Positions 1 through 11,630 of a DNA stretch of 64,000 nucleotides are shown here, in pieces. The DNA comes from Sipunculus nudus. Taxonomy: Eukaryota; Annelida; Sipuncula; Golfingiida; Sipunculidae. The stretch lies in NCBI GenBank assembly GCA_026874595.1, contig CM049309.1:20315076-20379075 (forward strand). Direction: 5' to 3'. The stretch's first letter is position 1. Each line of letters starts with the position of its first letter. The notes beneath the pieces are model-generated. The model was not told where the DNA came from, did no database searches, and saw nothing but the letters and a program-made list of their open reading frames with translations. A program made the translations under genes and the position numbers.

Positions 1-45
1 TCATCTGTTAATACGGTTGAAATCAAAGTGCATAATCCAAGCTGA

Positions 46-340
46 CTGCAGTAAAGTGTGGTATACTGCAGTAAAATGTAGCATACTGCAGTATGACTGC
101 AGTTTACTCTTTGCACGATGTTAGTTTACTGCAGACTGTGCAGTAAACTGAGGTATATCGCAGTAAACTGTGGCATACTGCAGTTTACTGTGGTATATTG
201 CAGGATTACTGCAGTCAGCTCTTTGCATACTGCACGTTTACAACAGTAAACTGTGTGATACTGCAGTAAACTCTAGTATTCTGCAGAATTACTGTAGTAA
301 ACTGCAGGAATACTGCGGTATACTGCAGTATTTTTTTACC
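46..340. repeat. CTGCAG-containing minisatellite
   Basis: Degenerate tandem copies of a roughly 26-bp unit built from CTGCAGTAAACTGTGG and TATACTGCAG pieces. The PstI palindrome CTGCAG recurs through the block. The open frame across it is a by-product of the repeat and is not a gene. The left edge may extend beyond the window. Confidence 0.85.
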
Positions 341-3300
341 TGGGTACGGGCCATAACTGTCCGTCTAACTGTCATTTCAACTTCTGGCAGGCGCTCGACC
401 TCTGGTCGTCTTGTATATTTATTTATCAGTCCCTAATTATATTCCTGTGGCTGGTTATAGTACTATTTTCGTGCACTAGCACCACTACCGTCTTTCTAAC
501 ATGATTAATACGTCCTGTTTAAATATAAAAAAATCTTCAAATTTCTTCAGTGATTTCGTCGAATTATATTTATTAATATACTATCGTTGGTCATTGTTTA
601 TGTATACTAATTCAAAAACAAAGTCTCCATTGCAAACGCTGCATAAAATATTCGAGGTAGTTTTTATGCAGCACATTTGAACACACGAGGGTTCAGTCAG
701 GCGCCTTAAGTAAACATTATTAATTTTTTATTTAAACGATTCTATACACAGTTTCTTCCTCGTCAGACTAAACTAGACAACACAACCTGATTCAACCCAA
801 TTGTTACGAAATATGTTCAATTATACTTTAGAATCGGTTTTCATAATTTATAATCGCTGTCATTTTAATCGAGTGTCTTTTTTTTTACATCAAATATGTT
901 ATCCCAAGACAACCTGATCATCTTGACTGATCAATAGTTTTTCCGACCTAAAAAAAGCGTATCACAAATACAAATAAAAAGGAACATTCAATGTTCAGGC
1001 CTGAAGTCTACTACAGTTGTTCAAATGCTATTCTAATAACATTCTGATATTACTTTCATTTTAATGCAATATACCATCAATTACCATTACGTACAATATA
1101 ACTTACCTTTTACGACTATCATTTTTATCGCTTTGGCATGGCAACTACTTTGATTAACCTTATCATGATAAAGTTGCATTATCATATTCTACAACAAATT
1201 ATATTCACCAACAGCCCTTTTAAATCATCATTACTGTCCAGGTGATACACAGTTTTCGTATAATCGCATATATTGTAAAACACTTTAAAAACACATTTGT
1301 AGCACCGCAAAAAAGATGGAATAACAATGAAGAGATAAATATGTAGTGTGTTATAATTAAGCCATCACCTTTTTATACATGTTTATGCCTGAAAAGAAAA
1401 TTGCTATGATGATATAATATTTTAATTTAATAATATATACATATAACCACTTGTTCTACCATTGAATGATGCCTTTTGGCCAATGTGCATACAATATGTT
1501 AAGCTAAATGAAAACACTGAAAGCACGAACTAAAGAGTATTGATTAAAAGTATATAAAATACATTTCTTTCAGAATATGAGATAAAATCATCAGATGTTT
1601 GCGCGCATGAATATCCTTTCTATTTGTGTCGTAAAGGTGAGAAAACCAAAAGTATTTAGAGCTAGTCTCCCACCAAGTTACTAATATTACAGGACTATAA
1701 TATGTATGGGGTACCCTTCTTGTCTAAAATTTTATGAGAGCACTTCCTTGCTAGACGTTTATTTTCATCCCAACCCCAAAGTATTTTGATTCCTTGATTC
1801 TTTACAAACATATTCCATGTTTTTGTGAGAGCAATAAATATCTGTTTTATTTTGATAACATTTTACTGATAAAAATGCTAAGGGCTCCTTTGTGGCAATT
1901 CTATTATATGTACTTGTGTAAATCTATTTGTGTTTGTGTATGGACGGATACTGAAGGGGGGGGGAGAGAGAAAGAGAGACAGACACTAATATCCTGACTT
2001 GGGGAAAATGACATTGCGACCAATCAATACAAATATCGCTTATCGGCACCAAAGACTGATTGATATGTTATTATAACTTATAATCAAGGTGTGATCGTCA
2101 ATCATATAATCATTTCAAACAATTGCCAATAAAATGTGATCAATGTACATGATTACTTTTTAATACAATGCAAATTACTCGTAAATGTAAATGGCAAATA
2201 AATAGTAACACATGAAAGAAAGGAATGCAAATTTTTAAATTCATTCGTCTATCTTGCAGATGAATGTCGTTATTTATTCAATTTATTAGTTAAAATGGGA
2301 TTTCGTTAACAGTTTTTGTCATGGAATGTAGCAAAATAAAAAAATTATCTCAATAGTACTCGAATATGTAAATGCAGGTTAATTGAAGAATGAATTAAGT
2401 CCTAGAGTAGTAATGAAAAGTCATAATTTTAGTATTTGTATGGCCAGGAACGTACTATTCTCTCATCTGTCTTTTAATATGTACGAGATTCAGAAATATA
2501 AGAAATTTATGGTACATTTTCTTTTTGTTAGTTGTATTTGTGGACTACGTAAAGCTATTGAGACAATATGTCATGTTTTAAGTTGCACCCTGGTTTCGCC
2601 TTAACCAGTCCCAACTTACACGTGCTGTAGAGTGTCCCATACCTGCTCATTTAAATATGTTCAGTCTGTGAATTAATGTGCATGATGGTGAAAAAATTAG
2701 GAATTAAAAACAGTTAACGTAAGAAAACCATTCGTGCATTTCCCAGTGGACACGGTGAGATTGCAGAAGTTTCAAGTGTGAGCAAACTAAAAATGTTTGA
2801 GAAAAAGATGAGCAGGGCAAAGATAAATCAGAAGACATAAGCCGAGGTTCAGAAAAGACGCCATCTTTAAAATAAATTAGACTAAATTTATGCTCCTTTT
2901 ATTCTCATCCGTTTAAGGAATTGTTTATTTTGATAAAAATTTAATTTAATTTAATTTATAAAAAAAATAATGAAATATCTTGGGAAATAGCAGTAAAGAA
3001 CAATTTTGAAATTGACAAAATTTGAACATCCGTGAAAACGAACACTTGAAAACAATGTGACTGGATTTATACTCATGTGATTCACCGTACTTCAAGGAAA
3101 TGGTGACTATGATATGAAAGCCAATATGTAAACACTTCTTGGCTTTTATTAGAAAAACAGGAAAGATTTCAGCCTACAAAAGTTGATTAAAAGAGATGGC
3201 CCTCAAAATAGCTTTCTTTTGAATATTCATCACATGAAAGATCTGCAAAGTTTCATGCCGATAGCCCTAGCGGCAGTTGATATATTTGGGAACAGACAAT

Positions 3301-3609
3301 GGACGGTGAACAGTCAAATTGATACGGACAGTGGACGGCGAACGCCGCGCGAGCGAAAAAGTTCAGAGAGTGAACTAAAATGGAGTAAATTTTGTTTGTT
3401 TGTTTCATATGGCTGAACATTTTAAAATTTAGTTGTACGAAAATTTACTTGGTAGGAGACTTTATGCATCTTGTTTTCAGAAATATTGAAGATGAAATAA
3501 AAGCTGTACATTGTTTAATATCCTCTCTCGCTACCGCGGGAAACTAACAAATGCTATTTATTTGAAACGATTAAAATCCATAGCGGAGGCTACCGGAAGC
3601 TGAATAACT
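341..3609. other. AT-rich intergenic DNA, no gene seen
   Basis: All frames are short and AT-driven. The only structure I see is a G-run followed by a GA-rich tract near 1,957-1,982 and several A/T homopolymers. No conserved protein motif, RNA gene or repeat array was recognised. Confidence 0.6.
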
Positions 3610-3845
3610 GGATCACGTAGACACTTACTTAAGATGTCAAAATATGCACGGAAGTAGACTTCCTAGACCACCTGAATTGTCACATAAGATGTCAAAAGTC
3701 AAGGTGAGCAGTCTACCTAGATCAAATAAATTTTTCTAAAGATGTCAAATGTTTCACATGTATTCTCAACTAAGATGTCAACATTTTCACATAAATTTCA
3801 CTTAAGATGTCAATTTTCATGTGTGCAGCCAACCGCGATCACTTA
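3610..3845. repeat. 31-33 bp AAGATGTCAAAAT satellite, left block
   Basis: Degenerate copies of a unit of the form CACATAAATTGTCACTTAAGATGTCAAAA, separated here by GCAGTCTACCTAGATCA-like spacers. It is the same family as the larger block beginning near 4,450, and an unrelated segment of about 600 bp separates the two. Confidence 0.8.
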
Positions 3846-4449
3846 ATGGACCTTTTCCGTTTCACTCGCGACACCTTTCGGCGATATTTTACAATTATGG
3901 TTCGGGATTGTACACGTGTACGGGAGTCAAAGGCGGAAGCAGTTGGATTATTTGGGCCTGTTGAATTAAATTGACTTAACCAGAGTATCACCCATTATTG
4001 ACCTAAGCCCACCATGAAACGACAAAAGTATGTTGCAATATTATTATATATATATGGGGGCTTATTTTATCTTATATTGAACTTATATTAGAGCCTTTGA
4101 TGCGGGGTCGACCAGGGGATGTTAAAATCAATGTAAAAAAAGCTCGTCTTGGCTATATATATTATGAAGTGAAAACGGTGCATATATAAACAGACTACTG
4201 CCATACTGGAGAAACTGACGTGTATCAACACAGACGCAGGTTGCTAACTAAAATTGGTAGTGTCTCTGGCAACCATGAGAACCTAAACGAAACAACTTGT
4301 TCATGAAGAAAAGCTGTGTTAACCTAAGACAATCAATGACAATAAAATGAAGAAGATATCCTCGTCTCCCCTGTACACTTCTGGTCATATGCTGCCGGGG
4401 GGGTCTGCTGACCCGAACCCTTTACACGACAATGCAAACGCACGTCAAA
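3846..4449. other. Unrelated insert splitting the 31-33 bp satellite
   Basis: The satellite stops after a GATCACTTAATGGA edge near 3,848 and resumes after GCAGCCCACCCCGATCACATT near 4,464. The sequence between has no satellite units. It contains the palindrome TGTACACGTGTACG near 3,910 but no open frame above 60 codons and no clear terminal repeats. It may be a degraded insertion or a surviving piece of older DNA. Confidence 0.4.
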
Positions 4450-6052
4450 ATTTTCATGAAAGCAGCCCACCCCGATCACATTAATTGAAAACCAAAGAGG
4501 TCAAATGATTCACATACATTTCGTTATGGATGTCAAATTTTTTACATATATTGTCACTTAAGATGTCAAAATTTTACATAAATTCTCTCCTAAGATGTCA
4601 AATGTTTCACATAAATTTTCACCTTTTTTTACATATATTGTCACTTAAGATATCAAAATTTTACATAAATTCTCACTTAAGATGTCAAAAGTTTCACATA
4701 AATTTTTACTTAGGTTTCAAAATTTTCATGTAAGAAGTCTACCCGGACCCATATATTGTCATTTAAGATGTCAAAATATTCACATTAATTCTCGCCTAAG
4801 ATGTCAAAGGATACACATTTTTTTCACTTAAGACGTCAAATGGATCACATAAATTGTCACTAATGATGTCAAAATTTCCACGTTAGCAGCCTATCAGGCT
4901 CACCTAAGTTGTCACTTAAAATTTCAACATTTTCATATGAAATGTCACTTGAGATGTCGATATTTCCGAGTAAGCAGTTTACCTTTCTCATATAATTGTC
5001 GCTATAGATGGCAGAATTCTTATATACATTGTTACCTAAGATGCCAAATTTTTCACATAAATTGTCACTTAAGATATCAAAATTTCCACGTTGGCAGCTA
5101 AAGTGTCTCACATAAATTGTCACTTAAGACATCAAATGTTTCACATAAATTGTCACATAAGATGACGGAATTGAGGGCTAGCAGCCTAACTCACATAAAT
5201 TGTCACTTAAGATGTCAAAATTCTTACAAAAAATTGTCACTTAAGACGTCATATATTTCACATAAATTGTCACGTAAGATGTAAAAATTTCCACGTATGC
5301 AGCCTATCTCGCTCACGTAAATCGTCACTAAATATGTCCAAATTTTCACATTAAATGTCACTTCACATGTCAAAATTTCCACATAAGTAGATTTCTTGTC
5401 TCACATAATTTGTCACTAAAGATGTCAAAATTCAACATAAATTGCCACTTAAGTGTCCAATTATTCACATAAATTGTCACTTAAGATGTCAATAATTCCG
5501 GGTTAGCAGCCTTTCTAACTCAAATAAATTGTCACTTAAGATGTTAAAATTCTTACAAAAAATTGTCACCTAAGACGTCGAAATTTTCACATGATATGTC
5601 ACTTAAGATGTCAAAATTTCCACATAAGCAGCTAACCTGTAGCACATGAATTGTCACTAAAGATGTCGAATTTCCGCGATAGACAGCCGAACTGTCTAAC
5701 GTAAGTTGTCACTTAAGATGTCATAATGTTCACATGAAATGTTACTTAAGATGTCAAAATTCTGTATAAATTGCCACTTAGGATATCCAATTTTTCGCAT
5801 AAATTTTCACTTAAGATGTTAATTTTTTTCACGTAAGCAGCCTACTATGCTTACACAAGTTGTCACAGAAACTGTCAAAGTTTCACATAAATTGTCACTT
5901 AAGATGTCAAAGTTACCACGTAAGCAGTCCACCGGAATCGCATAAATTGTCACTTGAGATGTCAAAATTACCACGTAAGCAGCCTACCTGGATCAAATAA
6001 ATAGTCACTTAAGATGTTAAATTTTTCACATTTATTGTCACTAAAGATTATA
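4450..6052. repeat. 31-33 bp AAGATGTCAAAAT satellite with higher-order spacers
   Basis: About 1.6 kb of degenerate units dominated by ATAAATTGTCACTTAAGATG. Every few units carry an extra GTAAGCAGCCTACCTGGATC-like segment, seen near 4,732, 4,882, 4,971, 5,090, 5,177, 5,296, 5,500, 5,623, 5,833, 5,923 and 5,975. The array therefore has a second, longer period of roughly 60-120 bp. Several in-frame translations exist only because the unit lacks stops in some frames. Confidence 0.88.
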
Positions 6053-6846
6053 AGTTATAAGTTGCCACTAAATGGAGGTATAAGGTATCTCCTTTATGAA
6101 TTCAAAAACATTTTTTTATGTTATTTTTTTACTCTAAGCGGGTATCAGATGTCTCTTGTATGAAATGAACCCATACTGTTCAGGAAACCTATTCATTTTT
6201 TTTTTTCAAATGAAAGTATGAATTTAACACATAATGTTCATAAATTTATGTGATCTGGTCATTAAAGAAGGCATGTGGTGTCTTATGTATTAATTCAACC
6301 GATACTGTTCATGAAACTCTTCATTGTTTTCATGTGGTCCTGTCAGCTTAGCCAGGTATTAGGTGTCCCATGTATTAATTTATTTCATACTGCTCAAAAA
6401 TTACTGTGATCTTTCCGCTTAAGGCATTTATTAGGTGTCTCACGTATGAATTCATCCCATACTATTTAGGAAACCTGTTCATTTTTTTCATGTGATCTGG
6501 TCACTTAAGGCAGGTGCTAGGTGTCTTATATATGAATTAAACACATATTGTTCATAAAATCATGTGATCTGGTCACTTTTAGAAATTATTTGGTGTTTCA
6601 TGTAGGAATTCAACAAAAACTGATCATGACACCTATTCATTTTTTCATGTCATCTTTTTACTTAAGGCAGGTTTTAGGTGTCTCATGTGTGAATTTAAAA
6701 CATACTGTTAATACATTGTGTGATCTTGTTACTTGACAATATGTTGCGTCTCATGTAAGAATTAAACCCCAAACTGATCGAGAAACCTATTCATTTTTTC
6801 ATGTGATCCTGTCATTTAAGGCAGGTTTAAGGTGTCTCATATATGA
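6053..6846. repeat. Dimeric ~158 bp satellite, left block
   Basis: Two alternating half-units occur. One carries CTGTTCAGGAAACCTATTCAT followed by a T-run; the other carries CTGTTCATAAAATCATGTGA. Both continue into GATCTGGTCACTTAAGG and GGTGTCTCATGTATGAATT. Equivalent points near 6,272, 6,434 and 6,594, and near 6,520, 6,678 and 6,832, are 154-162 bp apart, so the true repeat is a dimer of a longer and a shorter half. Confidence 0.82.
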
Positions 6847-7744
6847 AAAGACCTTATCCGGAACTCCCTGTAAGGTGATCACAGGTCTACAGGGGTACAA
6901 GCAGTGTCTAGTGGCCAGATGCTATGAAGCAGAGCAGTAGGCTGGACAAAGGGCTGCGTGTATAGTCTAGGGTCCCTATCAGTTACATTAATGAGTTAAT
7001 GACCATGGATCATTAAAATTAAATGTTGTCAGATGGATAACATAGGCAGCTGCTGAAGCTACACAGAGAAGCCGTAACATTTATTAAAATCCGAAATATT
7101 ATCACAGGAGAAATAGATCAGACTCGATACATGTATTTTGGATTAAAGCAATTACATCTCACAAACATAATGATTTAGATTAATTACCCTTCACATGTAG
7201 AGATTTTAACTCTGGATTGTAAACCACTAGTTCTAAAAGCATTGCAAACAACAGACTAAGAAATAATAAAGAGATCAGCATAAATTAAAATACAAAATAA
7301 TAGTCCACATAATGAAGTTATATTAAAACATTGTTTCACTAAGTCATAGAGAAAAATAAATTTAACATTTACCTAAATTTCAAAATATATGAAACAGTTC
7401 ATTTCCTACCGATTGACCAACAAATCAGTAAGCCTTATACACAAGAAATATTTTAGGGTCACATGCTTGCACTTAATTAACATACCACGGACGGTTCAAA
7501 TGTTAGATACATTTCATATGTAAAATCTTCAAATGAAGGGGTAGTTCTAAATGCTTTGGTTCCTCTCATCCTGAGGTTGAAGACCGCATCCTGAGATTAA
7601 AGAAATGTCTAGTTTAAATCCATCTGATTGGCATATTTAAAATAGAAATTTAAATTTTCAAGAGGTTTCAACATGGTTTAGGTCTGTTTTTGTATATATT
7701 TGTACCACCAGCAGGCTTAACTTGCCGGATGGCTTCCATTAGTG
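6847..7744. other. ~0.9 kb insert in the dimeric satellite
   Basis: A single-copy segment interrupts the satellite, which resumes near 7,760. Its edges contain GACCTTATCCGGAA on the left and a sequence whose reverse complement is GAAGCCATCCGGCAAG on the right. This resemblance could be a worn terminal inverted repeat. No coding motif is visible. A non-autonomous transposon is possible, but target-site duplication is not clear. Confidence 0.35.
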
Positions 7745-8430
7745 GAGAGTTCGGAGTATATCTATTTAACACTAATTGTTGATAAAATCATATGATCTGG
7801 TCATTTAAGGAAATAAAGTAGTGTCTCATGTATGAATTTGCCTTTTTCAGCAAACCTATTCATTTTTATGGGATCTTGTCATTTCTTGAAGGTATAAGGT
7901 ATCTCATGTATGGATTTAACCTATACTGTTCATAGAAATCATGTTATCTTTTCACTTCAGGAAGATTTAAGGTGACCCATGTATGTTTTAAACTCATATA
8001 GTTCAGGAAACCTCTTCATTATTGTATGTGATTTTATTACTTTGGGCAGATATAAGGTATCTCATTAGTGTATTTAACATTAACTGTTAGAATTTCCTGT
8101 GATCTCAGCACTTAAGGAACGTATGAAGTGTCTCATTTATGAATTCAACCCTTAGTGTTAAGAAACCTTTCCATTTTTCACTTGATCTTGTACCTTAAGG
8201 CAGGTTTAAGTTATCTCATGTATGAATTTGACCAATACTCTTCCTAACATCATGTGATCCTGTCAAGTAAAGCAGATATAGGGTGTCTCATATATAAATT
8301 TAACACAAACTGTTCCTAAATGCATGTGATCTGGTTATATGAGGAAGGTACGTGGTGTCTCTTGTATCAATTCAACCAAATCTTTTAAGGAAATCTATTC
8401 ATTTCTTTAAGTGATCTTGTCACTTAAGAC
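7745..8430. repeat. Dimeric ~158 bp satellite, right block
   Basis: The same alternating half-units as the 6.05-6.85 kb block, more diverged, continue with GGTGTCTCATGTATGAATT and GTGATCTTGTCACTTAAGG motifs. The array decays near 8,430 into single-copy sequence. Confidence 0.78.
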
Positions 8431-8539
8431 AGTATAACTAACTGCTCCAGTTGTCGCTAGATGGCGCTGTGTGCGTTGCCTGTTCGAAAGTGGCAATTAT
8501 CATATAAAGATTCTGTGACTTTGACCTAAGGTCCAATTT

Positions 8540-8620
8540 CCTCAAACCGGAAGCTGAAAACACGTTTTGAGATTATATTTCCGGTTTACCTTTGTTGTGA
8601 TGACTTAGCACAATGATTAA
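8540..8620 (+). promoter_or_regulatory. Candidate promoter with two ETS-like sites
   Basis: CCGGAAG at 8,547-8,553 and TTCCGG at 8,579-8,584 form an opposed pair of ETS-type cores just upstream of a short ATG exon. No TATA box is seen. Such paired sites are common in metazoan housekeeping promoters, but short motifs also occur by chance and there is no transcript evidence. Confidence 0.25.
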
Positions 8621-8685
8621 ATGTCGGTGAAGACGGCATCGATGGAAAACTTGATAAATTTGAAGCATAAACTGTTCAGCGATAG
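8621..8685 (+). CDS. Candidate first coding exon of an unknown host gene
   Basis: An ATG opens 21 complete codons ending at GATAG followed by GTATGA, a good splice donor, leaving phase 2. The peptide begins MSVKTASMENLINLKHKLFS, which has protein-like composition and differs from the low-complexity frames around it. It sits 36 bp after the second ETS-like core and 70 bp before the left end of the large DNA transposon. If it is real, the transposon lies in its first intron. I cannot identify the family or find the next exon with confidence. A short open frame at 22,531-22,630 just after the transposon is a possible but weak continuation. It could equally be a chance ATG near a chance donor. 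Confidence 0.3.
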
Positions 8686-8755
8686 GTATGAATATTTCTT
8701 TCACACCAATTCCGATTCCATATTATAAATTTTAAAGTCCATTATACCAATGTAG

Positions 8756-8910
8756 CCCAGCTAGCAAAGGTTGGTTGGACTAACGTTGGGCCAACGTTGG
8801 CGTGTTACATAGGACCAACGTTGGTGAGTTACGTTGGCCCTACGATTTGTTGCTCTTTGGGCCTACGTTGGATATATGTTGGGCCAACGTTGGCAACAAC
8901 GTAGGGACAA
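8756..8910. repeat. Left inverted end and subterminal palindromes
   Basis: CCCAGCTAGCA at 8,756-8,766 is followed by three perfect CCAACGTTGG palindromes at 8,791-8,800, 8,815-8,824 and 8,884-8,893, plus near-copies such as ACGTTGGCCCTACG and GGCCTACGTTGG. The same motif family occurs at the right end in inverted overall order. Confidence 0.65.
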
Positions 8911-9290
8911 TGTAGGACCAATGTAGGACCGATATAGCGGTATACTATATATATGTAGGACAAATGTTGGCCCAATGTAGGACTGATGTAGTGGTATACT
9001 ATATATATGTAGGACAAATGTTGGCTCAATGTAGGACTGATGTAGTGGTATACTATATATATGTAGGACAAATGTTGGGCCAATGTAAGACTGATGAAGT
9101 GGTATACCATATATATGTAGTGCAAATGTTGGGCCAATGTATAGGACTGATGTAGTGGTATACCATATATATGTAGGACAATGTTGGGCCTATGTAGGAC
9201 TGATGAAGTGGTATACCATATATATGTAGGACAATGTTGGGCCTATGTAGGACTGATGAAGTGGTACTATATATATGTATGAAAAATGCT
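8911..9290. repeat. ~54 bp minisatellite inside the transposon's left end
   Basis: About seven copies of a unit of the form ATGTAGGACAAATGTTGGGC, then CAATGTAGGACTGATGTAG, then TGGTATACTATATAT. Points GATGTA/GATGAA near 8,984, 9,039, 9,093, 9,149, 9,202 and 9,254 are 52-56 bp apart. Because 54 is divisible by three, long repetitive open frames appear on both strands; they are not genes. The unit keeps the TTGGGCCAA core, suggesting it was amplified from the subterminal palindromes. Confidence 0.85.
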
Positions 9291-9736
9291 GGGCCAATGT
9301 AATGTAATATTATTGATATGTAGGACCCTTGTAGGACCAATTTTGTGTAAATCCACATAAAAAAGTGTAAGTGTTGGGTCATGGTTGAACTATGTAGTGA
9401 AAACTTGCAATATTTTTAATATGTAGGACCAATCTTGTACCAATTCAGAATAATAATAATGTTGGACCAAGGATATTCAATAACAACCATATATACAATG
9501 CCCAGTTCATTTATTTAATAAAAAAAAGTGTTTTGTGTACGTTCACTTATGATAATTTACATTGCATGTTCTCAGATTCATGTCCGTTCAAATTCTTAAG
9601 GAAATAAACAGGAGGTGTTATCCATGAATTCCTCAGACAAGCAATCAATATAATTAAGACATGATACTGAATAATATATTTGAATTGTTTATTTACAAAA
9701 TTAAGTAATAACGATAACTTAAATAAACAAAAAAAT

Positions 9737-9880
9737 GCAGGCTAAAGACAGGTTAGCTTACATGTAATTATAATTCTCCTAATCTAAAGTGCAGAAGCTA
9801 AACAAAATATGCAGGCTAAAGACACGTTAGCTTAAATGTAATTATAATTCTCCTAATCTAAAGTGCAGAAGCTAGACCAA
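9737..9880. repeat. ~73 bp tandem duplication
   Basis: Two nearly identical copies of a segment beginning ATGCAGGCTAAAGACA and ending AAAGTGCAGAAGCTA lie head to tail. The flanking sequence at 9,881-10,020 also returns in diverged form at 10,455-10,590 (shared GATGTAAATAACACCTA-like and ACTTGAATAAAACCTACTC-like stretches). This region was therefore duplicated at two scales. Confidence 0.75.
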
Positions 9881-10473
9881 GTTGAAGATGGACTGATGTA
9901 AATAACACCTATTGTTTAGAAACTTGAATAAAACCTACTCTTAAAAAAAATACTTGAAATTTCAGATGTTAAATAATGACATCCTTATGTAAACATTGTT
10001 TTAAATTAAATAAACATAAACAGAACAGATGTATACAAATGCATATCAATCTCATTATATGTGTTGCAAACTGAAATAAAATAAAGATCTTACAACAACA
10101 AGAGCCTGTCACAGTGTCATTATTTTAAAACTGGGATAAATGTTCATCAACAACCAACTACTTTAGTCTTTACAGTAGAGCATTTTTCAAAGTTTAGGGG
10201 GGTACAAATTCACAATGACTGTCAGATTTTAAAAAAAGGCACGAACTCAAAAACCACCTTTCATAATACCCCCGTTATATCTCTTAAAAATGTCTATAAA
10301 AATACTCTGATACTCTTATTACAATAACTTAAATAAACAAAACATGTAAGGTAATGACAGATTGTCTTGCATGTAATATAACTATACTGAAGTGCATGGA
10401 AGAGAAGCCAAGCTAAGCTTGATCAAGCTAAAGTGCAGCTATGCTAACCTGATTACACTGATGTAAATGATAC

Positions 10474-11599
10474 CTACGGATTAAAAACTTGAATAAAAGC
10501 TACTCTTTTCAATAAATTCCTTGAAATTTGAGATTTTAAATTATTACATCCTAATGTATACATGGTGTTAAAATTAAATAAAAAAATGGGTACAGGGAAT
10601 AAAGGTGGCTTGTCCAATGTTGGAAAAAAATAAAGGTACTGATTTTTGTAATAACTTAAAAGATTTGAAAAATTAGAATTTAATTTTGAGTACCCTATTG
10701 AATCTTCCTCAATAAAGTTATATCCCCCCCCCCCCCCAAAAAAAAGTTTCTGGCTCCTGCAATATTTCCTGATATTAATCCTGCTGTGCCTCCTTTTCAA
10801 GTTTTTTTTGGTTCTGTCTTTCTTCCCTCCGTCACGGTCACCAGCAAACCGCAGCCAGCTTTGCACTGTGTTTTTTATCTGGTGGTCTGTGGCGTCTTTG
10901 GACAGCGGATTCTCTCTCACAGCACCTGGAACACATAATGGAACCCTGTCAATTAGTTCATATTTGGAAGGTTACATTTTCATTTTATATTGCTGTGACT
11001 GTAATTACTAGGACGTGAACATCTGCAGATATAACCATATTTACTCTATGGTGACAAATATTAATTAAGACTCTCACAGTATACATTTAAACATTGTTTC
11101 ACTAGCTTTTAATAAATATAAGATTAACTATTGCCCTGTAAAATGTTATATATATCTGGATATCCATGAACATGTTAAATATCACTATATCCACAGTTCA
11201 GTTTCTGTTTAAGAAAAGTCAGCATAAATTAAAGTAACAGCCTGAAATGAATTTCTTCGTTAGCTTTGGTTGGAACTGTCCATAAAAATATACTCACGCT
11301 GGATCAAAGACACAATGCCAGGGAGGGTAATTATGCCGGTTTTTCTTGGTGTGTTGTCAGCAGGATTCCGGCATCTGCCCTCCCAGTTCAGCCCTTTTGC
11401 CACAGTATTGGTCATCAGTGACTTGAGGACACCCCTCACCACCTCGCTTATGTTGGTTCCACCAACTTTTGATAGATGATAGACCTGTTGATTAAACCAA
11501 TAACATAACTGCAAAAAATACAGGTTTTGATTACATATTATATATATATATTATATATACTATAATAATATACATTATATATATATATATATACAATAA

Positions 11600-11630
<31 letters not shown>

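Noticed and set aside
8829-9382. Open frames of about 100 codons on both strands in the minisatellite
   Set aside because: They repeat with the ~54-bp unit, which is divisible by three, and lack any domain.
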